The notes under the pieces were generated by a model. The model was not told the origin of the DNA, searched no databases, and saw nothing but the letters and a program-made list of their open reading frames with translations. Position numbers and translations under genes: made by a program. DNA of 64,000 bases from Ctena decussata (Eukaryota; Mollusca; Bivalvia; Lucinida; Lucinidae): the NCBI GenBank assembly GCA_963989385.1, contig OZ022498.1, positions 104,827,298-104,891,297 of the forward strand. Direction: 5' to 3'. This document shows, one piece after another, positions 54,293 through 64,000 of this stretch. Position 1 is the first letter of the stretch, and each line of letters opens with the position of its first letter.

Positions 54293-54534
54293 CGCGGTGG
54301 TAATACCAATTTTACCACCTACGCTGTCAACCGTAGACGGTACTATAAAAATGGCTGTCGACCGAGAATTCAGTCGACAGCATTACCGTTGATGGTAAAT
54401 GTTACTTTTGTTAATAGCTGTCGACCGAGCTGATACTGTTGTAATTGCCTCGGTCCACAACCATTTTTGCATGTGGGGTAAATGAACGGCTCGGTCGACA
54501 GCACACAGATTGAGAAATTGGTATTACCACCGTG
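54293..54534. mobile_element. Foldback element with CGCGGTGGTAATACC ends
   Basis: The ends CGCGGTGGTAATACCAATT and AATTGGTATTACCACCGTG are inverted. Internal GCTGTCGACCGAG occurs in both orientations (54354, 54418, 54490). 242 bp, no coding capacity. Confidence 0.7.
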
Positions 54535-55054
54535 TAAGATCTAGGTAGACTGTATTTTAAAATGCAGATTCCACAGAGTTCATACATGTTGTATGCAAAC
54601 AGCAAAGGGCCGGACCAAACTGTGTGGATGCGCAGACTGGTTTTAGTCTTTGCTGTTTGCCTATATATTGAGCATCCTTTCTCCATGTTGCAACTCGTGT
54701 TACGATCAGTCTTTATTGCTTGCATCAACAATTCTCTGAAGGGAAGAATCTACGGTATCACATTTACAGACACATTTTAGTTGCGCATGCTAGTCTGAAT
54801 CTTTCAACAAGCCTGTCTATGCCATTCGAGAATATCAAAGACGCAAATCGGCCTGTGCGTTCTCGCCGTTTTGTTCGCTGCTTACGTAGTGAGATACCCA
54901 TCTCAATAGGTGTGGACGAAAAACACATTACTCTTGGCTAATTTGGTGGCCTTGAACGTTTCGCTACTCTGCCTGCTTTATGCAAATGCATGTGTCGATG
55001 TATATTTGAACAAATGAGTTTTTTTTCTTTTTCAATACCTTCATATTGTCGAGG

Positions 55055-55575
55055 GAGCCCCGGTAGCTCAGTAGGTTAAGCGCTGGCCTGCTGATCTAGC
55101 GGACCCGGGTTCAAGCCCCGCTGTACACTGTAAAAAAAATCTGTAGATTTTACGGTAGAATAACTGGAAACCAGCTGCCAGTCCTTTCCCCGTTATTTTT
55201 ACGGGCGTTTGCCTGTAAGACATTTTTGGAAATCACGAAATGGAAGTTTTATGTTAACTGGCCGCACTCGAAAATAACTTTGTATTGTTGAGGGGCTATC
55301 TGACCAAAACTACAACTGCTCTATTCTGTCCCACTCTGCTTGATGATTCCTGCAAGTTTTACGGGCACCCGTAAAAATAACGGTAAAATGACTGGCAGCT
55401 GGTTGCCAGTTATTTTACCGTAAAATCTACGGATTTTTTTTACAGTGTAGACGGGAATCTTTTCAATCGTAAACGGGATTCCATTGCACTCAGCCTTTCA
55501 TTATCACCTGTCCATCGTCCTGATATGACTGAAATACTGTTAAAAAGGACGTTAAAGTCGTAAGTCATCCATCCA
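55055..55575 (+). repeat. tRNA-derived SINE split by a MITE
   Basis: The head 55058-55123 has an A box (GGTAGCTCAGTAGGTTAAGC) and a B box (GGGTTCAAGCCCC). After the MITE, the body resumes at 55448 and ends near 55575 with GAAATACTGTTAAAAAGGAC and GTTAAAGTC. The head differs from the SINE at 43493, so this is a second SINE family. Confidence 0.7.
55126..55447. mobile_element. MITE with CACTGTAAAAAA ends and TA duplication
   Basis: CACTGTAAAAAAAATCTGTA at the left and TTTTTTTTACAGTG at the right are inverted, and the next ~45 bp are also inverted (GATTTTACGGTAGAATAACT). TA flanks both sides (55124-55125, 55448-55449). TA duplication suggests mobilisation by a Tc1/mariner-type transposase. Confidence 0.85.
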
Positions 55576-56261
55576 TATTTTCGGGCAGTGTGAAACGGTC
55601 TTTACAGTATACTGGAGGTAAAGACTATATACCTGGCCTATATCAGCAGTGTTTGTCATTGTCTACTACTAGTCCAAAACAGGATTCTATTCTGCTCCAG
55701 ATGGGACAAAAAGACGGAAAAGGAAAGAATTTGTTTTTGCGTTACCCGGCTTATACCGATGCCTACTCCGGGTAAAGCCGTAACTGTCACAGAAAGGTAT
55801 CCGTTATTACACCGTGACTTTGAAAATGGGTGGTGTCTTGCAATAATCCATTTCAAGGTGGCATCATAAAAAATCTTGATGAAACTTTCATTGACAAATC
55901 CCTAAAACATATTTGTATTGAATTATGTGTTTATATCAAGATTTTATTGACCTATAGTGAGAATAAACATCGAAGATATAACGTGGTAAATTTTAAACGT
56001 ATTTATGACTTCAACAGCTCCAGAATACAGTATGAGCATAAATTCGGATGTCAAAGTTTGGTGTATATACTCACCAAGGTATAACAAGCCAAGTTAAGTA
56101 AAACAGCATGTCAATCTACCTCTTTCCTTTTGTCTTTGTCATCTAAAGTGACCCACCCTCGGTAAACAATCGCCGTGCTACGCCTTGTGGCTCCGTGCTA
56201 TACGATTTACGAGTACACTTGCCCGTGCTACACGCGTTTCCACGTAGCCAGTCTATACGGG

Positions 56262-57541
56262 CTGCCCACGGCTTCAGCGGAACTCTCTACTTCCATTGTA
56301 ATTCGGAATGAGCTCAATGATACCAAAGGACCAAAAATGAAGATGAAGTCCGGGGAGACGTTTTACTGCCGCTATGCGATCTTAACAAACTCGGCGGTGT
56401 AGATAAAACGACTTTAGAAGGAAGATCTTCTGGAGGCAAGGAAAGCATCAGAGAATCAACCCACGGGACACACAAGGTTTAATGAATCTTGAATCAACAT
56501 TGATTCAACGTCACGGCGTTGAATCAAGGTTGATTCAACCTTGTGTGCCTGCTGGGAACTGATTTTAGTCGGACGAATGCAGTCTGCGACTCTTCCAATC
56601 GGTATTATTAAATTATTTATTTTTTATTTATAATCTATAGCCAAATACTGTTTTATGCAATTTCAGCGCTGTATGTTATGTATTTATTTCATCAAAACAC
56701 ACCCTTTTCGTAATTAAGCAAGGGAGCTTAACTTTAAGATAAAGGGGTAAGATACATCTTAAAGAAAGAGAAAAGGTGGGATATTGCCCGGAAAAATCAA
56801 ACCCTTGACGTAGCGTAAAAATGATAGATGCAACTAAGGATGGTTATGTCATTGATATCTGATAATTGTAATTTAATTTGTGCCTTATAATTAAATTTTA
56901 CTATATGAATATGTATGTTAACAACTAGGCTGCAGCATGATGAAAACACTCTTCTGGCACAGGCCTGTGTGAACCGCGCATTCTAGAATATACGGCGCAC
57001 GTTCACAGTCGGTTCGCCGCATACTCATTCGCCTAAATAATAGATGTGACTTGTAGGTTTTACTTGTCCTGATCATTCTGTATATTTACGCAGGCTGAAA
57101 TGAGCATTTGCCTTTAGTGTATTTGCTTTAGACAAATTTTCTTCCGGCTCGCCTCAGTATTTCTCTAAGGGTATATGATCATGAATCTTCCAAAGTACAT
57201 TGCTGTAAGCTGTGAACTTATTTGGCTTGATTTTCTAGTTACCGCGGTGGCAGTATGATTGTATCTACTGATGAATATCACCTTGGATGGAAGAACGAAA
57301 GTCGATATACGAGTATTTATCGGTATCCCGTACAGAGTTCCAAAATATGGATAGCACGAAATCACGTACCTCTCAAAACCCGTAAGTAAATTACGAGTTC
57401 AGTATATCTGTTAGAGTACGGTGTAAGAAGGGAACGCATATGCTAGTCAAAACATCTTCTGAAGTTAAGCTGACCTTAACTTTAAGGGAAGTAACTTTGT
57501 GTCATGAAAACTAGCGCTAATAAGTTTTTTTTCGAACTATA
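56262..57541. other. No gene; one short palindromic MITE
   Basis: 56458-56562 is a CCCA..TGGG element with GAATCAACATTGATTCAACG and GTTGAATCAAGGTTGATTCA dyads; a related copy is at 59497-59608. The rest is AT-rich without coding signal. Confidence 0.5.
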
Positions 57542-59269
57542 CTCAACCGAATTAAAAACGCAACACTTAATTTATCCACAGGAGCTTGAAGTTCTAGCTT
57601 AGAAACATTTCTAAACCTTTGTCATCCAAAATGCCCAATACAACACTGTACAATAATTATTTTTAGTCTTTCCGATTTTTGACATTTTGAAGAGTCTTGC
57701 GGTCTAAACTTCAAGCGCCTGTGATTTATCTAATAATCCATAGCTCATGCCATATGCAAATTACTTTCAGTTTAATTTAAAAAATGTTTACTGTCCTAGA
57801 ATTTCTGTTTTCTTGATGAAATTGTTTACCCTTGAGAGAGCACTATCGATAGTTACCCGATTTTCAAAAGTCTCAAAAAGATATAGAACTATCTCACTGG
57901 GTGGTTGCTTAGTTCCGGTAGGCGGTGATTTTTTCTGACAATCGTCAATGATTTTTTTCTGACAACGGTCCCGGATTTTTTCCAAATTGTAAATGATTTT
58001 TTTCTCCGTGATGTCATAACACAAAACTGATGCGACAAAATGGTGAATTTTGTCAAACCATTAATTTACAAATCTTAAGCGTACTCATGGTAGATCTAAG
58101 GCAGATTAGATACAATACAAGTGTTTAACGTTCTCAACAGATAAATTAAACCCGGAAATTTTCATTTAGGGTACATCTTGATGATCTGCCCGCTCTTTCT
58201 ATGTCTTCGAAGTTTACCATAGGGAAAAGCTATTTTTAATCATAAATCGGTGTTGGGAAACATATTATTCGAAAGGACTAGAAATTATATAATCTGCACG
58301 ATGATGGAGTACGGGTAGTCTTAACGGCCGCCGCACAACACCTCCAGCATCCTGTGAAGTTAAATAAGATTTGAAATGTTGAAAAGCTTTTGGAAGCAAG
58401 AAATAGCCAGAAAGAATGAAAAAAAAAAAAAAAAAAAAAAAAAAACCAGACTATGCTTATTGAGTCTGCACTTGAAAAGAAGACTCAAGTAAACAAAAAC
58501 TTCTGATGTTATGTCTTTTACGTATTCTTTGCTTCTAAAGGGTCCAGATTTTCGATTTCATCATCATGATAAGGCATACATGACAGAAATGCTTTTGATG
58601 TTCATTCGGAGAAGTAAAATTAGTTCCCACACTGAAAAAATCTAATTGCTGTTACTATGCTGCTAGTTTTAGACTCTTAAATGCAGTATAAGTAGTAGGA
58701 AAAAATCCGGGACACTGTAGGAAAAAATCCGGGACACTAAAGCCGTTGTCGGAAAAAATCCTTGACATTTGCAGTAATTTTTGTCGTTGGTTTGCCGAGG
58801 CTATTTCACAAAGAAAAATATGACAAACGACAAAATACGCCTATAGAATGCTAAAGTAAACAGCCTGATTGCGAAAGATCCCAAGAAAGTATTGAAAATA
58901 AGTTTGTTTACTCACCTGACAGCTCCGTCACGCTTATGAGACATAAACTGTCAAAAAAAATCGTTGACGATTGTAAGGAAAAATCACCGCCTACCGGGAC
59001 TAAGCAACCACCCAGTGTATCTGGAGACAGGATGTATACGTCGGGTCTAAGGTACTCTGTGATTTCCAAAGTGCGTCGAACTCTTTCTATAAGTCTAATA
59101 TCATTGATGGGTGGTAATGCAAATGTTTGGCTTCCAACCGCAGGATTACATAAGTATGCAACATTTCAAGCGCCTTGGCAGACCCTAAATTAAACTGAAA
59201 ATGATCCGCATATGACATGAGCTATGAAATATTGGAAAGATTAGGTGTTGTCTTTTTAATTCGGTTGAG
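57542..59269. mobile_element. 1.7-kb TIR element with TA flanks
   Basis: CTCAACCGAATTAAAAA at 57542 and TTTTTAATTCGGTTGAG ending at 59269, flanked by TA. Subterminal segments are also inverted: CATAGCTCATGCCATATGC (57737) against its diverged inverse (59205), and ATCACCGCCTACCGG on opposite strands near 57925 and 58985. AAAAAATCCGGGACACT repeats near 58700. A poly(A) run is at 58420-58445. No transposase frame was seen; it is probably a foldback of a Tc1/mariner-like type. Confidence 0.7.
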
Positions 59270-59271
59270 TA

Positions 59272-60200
59272 AAGTTTTGTGTTGAATCGACTGAATGCAT
59301 CCTAAACTGGTTAACTTGCTCAAAATTTCATACAAGCATGAAACACGTCTTTGAAATTTCGTATCTTAGAGTTTAGGTGCCCTTTACTTCAAAGAACGAT
59401 TGTAATCTTGGGTCCAGGTGAACAGTTTACGGCCTTACGACGTCAAAGGCCAAGAAAATACATACATGCAAAAGGCCTCCCATTACAAGTCAGTGTTCCC
59501 AGTAGGCCAAACAGCATTGAATCAACATCGAATCAAAGTTGATTAAACGTAACAGAGTTGAATCAACGTTGATTCAGTTTGATTCAAGTTGTGTGCCCAG
59601 TGGGATTATCTTCTTTAGTTAGCAGGGACGTAACTAGGGGATAATTACAAATTACTCACAATTGAGAGCAAGAATAAGATACTTCATGAAGTCGTGTCTG
59701 CCTGCACTTACTATAGAAATCTTGTTCAATTTACAAATACCAGCTGCATCAAATATGCAGGCGCGGTTTGAAATTTTATCAATTTGACAAAATTTCAATA
59801 CGCACCTGCGTAAGCATAAGCAGTTACGCCTTTGGTTAGTCAAGGTGGCCAAAGTACGTAACGATCACGTGATAATAACGGTAAATATCTCATATTTCTA
59901 AAGAAAATTATCTTGAACCGAATCAGAAAATCAGCTACAGCTCAGGCCTTACAAGGCCCATGTCAATGTCATAAAGTGCAGTTACCCCACACTTATGTCC
60001 TTTATCTGTTTTTAATGCCACCATTTTATGAACTGAAGCCAGTTAGCAAAACACTTCTAAGGAGAATCGTCAAAAGACAATAAAGCGCGACATACGGGAG
60101 CTTCGCTTTAAAAAGCGCATGTTTAAATAAGAACAATATGAGATCAACTGTTGCTGAATAAACAGTTCTCCTAAGCACAATATAAACCTCTAGAAGACTG
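59272..60200. other. No gene; one short palindromic MITE
   Basis: 59497-59608 begins TCCCAGTAGGCCAAACA, ends TGTGCCCAGTGGGA, and has ATTGAATCAACATCGAATCA dyads; same family as 56458-56562. Otherwise nothing was recognised. Confidence 0.5.
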
Positions 60201-60219
60201 CCAAAGATAAGAAAAATTC

Positions 60220-63200
60220 AATGAAATGTGACATATAGGTCACATTTACCTAGAAGTGACATGAGGCAATTATTGTATCTGAATATACCATTACACCAAG
60301 TATAATACAAGCCCATGAAACACTTTCGGAGTTATTAACTTAAATCACTGAACCATGAAGTATAGGTCACACTTACCTACAATTATTATGCGGTCATTCA
60401 TAGTGTCATTCATAATGCATTAACCCAAGTATGATGCAAATGCATAAAACACTGTAAGAGATATTGTCTTAAATCACTGAACATGTAATATAGGCAACAT
60501 TGACCTAAAACAAGTATGTGGTCTCAAAGTATCAGCATAGACCATGAATTTAAGTATAAAGCAAATCCATGAAATAGTATAAGAATTATGAGGCAAAATT
60601 ACTAGACCGTGATATATAGGTCACTGTGAACTAAGGTGAGATTGAGGTCAACCATCGGGTTATTCTGAGTCATTGTGCCAAAAATCATGTTCGTACATCC
60701 AATAGTCTTCAAGATATAAGACTAAACCACCGGTACATGAAATTAAGGTCACTGTGACCTACTTTAAGTTTGAGGTCAAACTTTTGGTCATCTTAAGTCA
60801 TTCTCCCAAGAAAACTTGGTCGTACATCATAAAATCTTGAAGATATAAGGCAAAATCACAGGACCATGAAATTAATGGCACTGTGACTTACTGTTAGTGT
60901 GAGGTAAAACAATCGGGTCATACTGAGTCACTATACCGAGCAATCATGTTTTATATCAAATAGTCTTCAAGATATTAGGCAAAAATCACTGGACCATGAC
61001 ATATCGGTCACTGTGACCTACTGTTAGTTTAAGGTCAAACATTTTGCCATACTTAGTCATTATCCCCAGCAATCATGTTCGTAAATGAAATAGTCTTGGA
61101 GATATGATGCAAATGCACTGGACTATGAAATATAGCTCAATGTGACCTACTTTTAGTTTGAGGTCAAACTTTTTGCCAGACTGAGCCATTATCTCAAGAA
61201 TCACGTTCGTACATTAAAAAGTCTTCAAGATAAAAGTCAGATCACTGGACCATGAAATATAGCTCGCGGCCCGATATACATCAGTCCTTCAGCAGATCTT
61301 CCCTAGACGTATCTATGGATCAACTTTTTAGACTCTTTTCTTGTAATTACTTACAAACTGAGCTAAAATACCTGATGAATGTTTATTTCTATGTTCAATC
61401 AACCGTTAAGCATAGGTCATGGCCCAGAGTACTTTGCTGCTCTCAGTATATCTTCCCAAGACTTATCTTTGGGGCTAGTTTGAAGACGTAAGCTTTCGTG
61501 GTTACTTAGAAGCTTAGCTAACAGCAAACAGGTGAATATTTCATTCTTTGTTCAATCAACCATGAAATATAGGCCAAGGCCCAATATGCATCATTGCTTT
61601 CAGTTGACATTGCCTAGACATATCTAAGGAGCAAGTTTGAAGACTCTAGACCTTGCGGTTATTTTAAAAACTGAGCTAAACGCAACAAGTGAATATATTT
61701 CTTTATTCAGTCAACCATGAAATGTATGTCATTGCCGGATACGCATCACAGCTTTCAGTAGATTTTCCCCAGACGATTAAAAATAGTACAAATACTCAAA
61801 TGTTGCGTTTAACTCAGTTTCAAAATCTGCTAGAGTCTTCATACTCGCTTTAGAGATACATCTGGTTAAAATCTCCTTTAAACAGCGTACATATCCGACC
61901 ATGACTTATCTTCAACGGTTGACCGAACATAGAAGAAAACACACCTGTTGGGATTAGCTCTGTTTATAATTATTGCAAGGGCCAGAATCCTAGAACTTGC
62001 TCTTTAGATACACCAGGGAATTAAGATCTACTGAATGCAGCGATGCATATTGGGCCATGCCCTTTATATCAGGGTTGAGTGAATACAGAAAAAACATTGC
62101 CCTTTTCTGTCTAGCTCAGTTTCTAAGTAATCACAAGTGCTGGAGTCTTCTAAGGACCTCTGACGGTTGTAATGTTAATTTGCCTATAAAATTAGTCAAA
62201 ATTAAATTTTTGATATACCCAAGAATTTTTCTTGAAATGTGTTGCTCTCAACTTCCCCTAACTGGCTATGAATTTAATTACTGATTTTTTAGCACATAAA
62301 CTTCAATTTTTGGTGGAAAAAGCTAAATTTCATAATTAAAAGTAATGGAAACGGGAAAAGTTTTTTAAAGATACTTTTCCCCCCGTGCCTCAGCTAGCCA
62401 CTTTGCATGTATGTGTGTACTATCATAATACACATTATATGTGAGTGGCTTGCTGAGGCACGGGGGGGGGGAGATAGTCTACAGCTGAAAAACTGAAAAA
62501 GTGGGTGGGGTACTTACACCTTTTATATCTAAAATAGGCTAAAGTCCTTATTATTGAAAAAAATATTGCATGATTCAGTAACAGTAGTGCATACATCAGT
62601 TTTAGCATAGTTATCAATTAAAATTTCGATATATTAGAAAACCTAAAAAAATGGACTTATTTTCAGAGACTGAAAAATTCACCTACCCCTCTTGATAAAA
62701 TCGGTTTAAGTTAGTCTTGAGGCATGATAATTTTTCAAAATTACTGTTAAAATGTCTGTATAGTACACACGTCTACATATTAATGCCCAATATTTCAACT
62801 TTTGCTGCTCGAGGAAGGTGCAATAATTTGTCGAAAAATAGGCAAATATGCATTGATACTGTCAGAGGTCCTTTGCTCCATAGATACGGCTGGGGAAGGT
62901 CTACTGAACAGTGATGCATATCGGGATATGACCTATAAATTTACGGTTGATTGAGCATAGACAATACTCACCTGTTCAGGCTGTTGCGATAAACTCAGTT
63001 TCCAAGTGATCACAAGGGCTAGAGTCTTCAAACTTTCTCCTTTGATATGACTAGGGAAGATCTTGAAGCAGCGAAATATATTTGGCCATGATTAATATTA
63101 AACGATTGATTAAACAAGGAAAAGAATATTCACCTGTTGCGTATTCTTCAAACTTGCTCCACAGATACATCTTGGAAAGATTTTCTGAAAGCAGCAATGC

Positions 63201-64000
63201 ATATCGGCCCATGACCGATATTTCACCGTTGACTGAAGAAAGAATAGATATTCACCTGTTGCGTTTAGTTCAGTTTTTAAAGTAACCACAAAGGCTAGAG
63301 TCTTCAAACTTGCTCCCTAGAAAACTTCTGATAGCACCGATGCATATTAGGCCATGAACCATACTTTACGGTTGATTGAACAAAGGCAATTTTTTTTAAA
63401 TTACCTTTTGCATTAAGCTCAGTTTTTTAGTAACCACGTGGAACATACAAGCTTTGTTGCGTTTAGCTCACGTTTCAAAGTGGTTCAGATATTTTGCCTC
63501 ACATCTTGAAGACTTTTTGATGTCCGAACATTATTGCTTAGGATAATGACTAGGTATGATCAGATGTTTGACCTCAAACTAACAGTAAGTCAAAGTGACT
63601 TTTATTTCATACTCAAGTGATTTTGCCTTATAAATTGATGACTATTTGATGTACGAGCATGATTGTTTGGGAAAATGACTAAGTATGACCCAACGTTGAC
63701 CACAAACTAAAAGTATGTCACACTTGCCTTTATTTTATGGTCCAGTGACTGAACATAGAAAAAAAGCCTCACCTGTTGCGTCTAACTTAGCTTCTAAGTA
63801 ACAACATCGGCTAGAGTCTTCAAATTTGTTCCAAAGATACGTCTTGGAAAGATCTACTGACAGCTGCAATGCATATTAAGCCATGACCTATATTTCATGG
63901 TTGGTTGAACATAGAAAAAATATTCACCTGCTGCGTTCAACTTAATTTCTAAGTGATCACAAATTGTACAGACTCAAACTTGCTCCATAGATATATCAGA
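60220..64000. repeat. Large inverted arrangement of tandem repeats
   Basis: 60220-61250 consists of ~120-bp units with GGTCACTGTGACCTA and GAGGTCAAAC. 61250-61790 consists of ~165-bp units with CAACCATGAAATATAGG and AACTGAGCTAAA. From about 61795 both types return in inverted order: the ~165-bp type (AACTCAGTTTCAAA, TAGAGTCTTCAAACTTGCTC) to 63460, then the ~120-bp type at 63480-63740, then the ~165-bp type again. Small frames here are repeat-derived. Confidence 0.6.
62379..62472. repeat. Hairpin CCCCCGTGCCTCAGC..GCTGAGGCACGGGG
   Basis: CCCCCCGTGCCTCAGCTAGC and GCTTGCTGAGGCACGGGGGG form a stem of about 25 bp, and CCACT/AGTGG extends it, with a ~40-nt AT-rich loop. It lies inside the inverted tandem array and may be a small foldback insertion. 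Confidence 0.6.

Larger units (their letters stand above)
53025..56261. mobile_element. 3.2-kb element with ~98-bp TIRs (CCCGTATAGAC ends)
   Basis: 53025-53124 begins CCCGTATAGACTGGCTACGT and its diverged inverse 56162-56261 ends ACGTAGCCAGTCTATACGGG. The extra CCCGTATAGACTCAA at 53010 suggests a duplicated tip. TAGCACGG/TAACACGG motifs recur in the left arm and near 53440-53500. No transposase frame was seen. Nested inside are a MITE (53875), a foldback (54293), and a SINE (55055) that itself holds a MITE (55126). Confidence 0.6.

Noticed and set aside
55058..55123. tRNA gene
   Set aside because: Only the head is tRNA-like; a SINE body and tail continue after the inserted MITE.

Overview
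The window looks like gene-poor, repeat-dense DNA from an invertebrate animal, most likely a bivalve mollusc. This is inferred from the repeats: pearl-like elements with tandem-repeat cores, tRNA-derived SINEs, many short inverted-repeat elements, a tyrosine-recombinase retroelement, and a Penelope-like element of the permuted 'Naiad' type whose reading frame carries in-frame UGA codons, a condition reported for clams. No complete host gene was found. The only host candidate is one exon-sized frame at 6042-6291 (minus) with a type II membrane anchor. All calls were made by eye.

Layout. 1-17.4 kb is a mosaic of SINE pieces, tandem-repeat elements (155-bp, 165-bp, 180-bp, ~430-bp and ~450-bp units), TIR elements and one 320-bp palindrome. 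17.4-40.1 kb is a nest of retroelements. The outer shell is a plus-strand, gag-only LTR element (17379-40104; target duplication TACTAG). A minus-strand env-bearing Ty3/gypsy-type element (about 18320-33518; LTRs 3.4 kb) lies inside its 5' LTR. A minus-strand Naiad-type Penelope-like element (about 34.1-38.05 kb) lies inside its internal region. The env element in turn carries a ~100-bp insertion in pol and a 2.65-kb intron-like segment in each LTR. 40.1-48 kb holds a decayed LINE, a SINE and diverged inverted repeats. 48.9-51.7 kb is the 3' end of a Ngaro/PAT-like tyrosine-recombinase retroelement with split direct repeats. 51.7-60 kb holds nested TIR elements and SINEs. 60.2-64 kb is a large inverted arrangement of tandem repeats.

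How the parts relate. The gag-only element and the env element share the start of their primer-binding site, a ~30-bp polypurine-tract region, LTR terminal motifs and related zinc knuckles, so they look like a non-autonomous/autonomous pair. The env element keeps an intact 787-codon envelope-like frame of the baculovirus-F type, but its gag-pol is broken by stops, a frameshift and an insertion. The Naiad element is the most interesting item. Three in-frame UGA codons fall where zinc-binding or CxC cysteines are expected, and a structure resembling a SECIS element overlaps its stop codon. One UAA in the reverse transcriptase suggests that this copy itself is dead.
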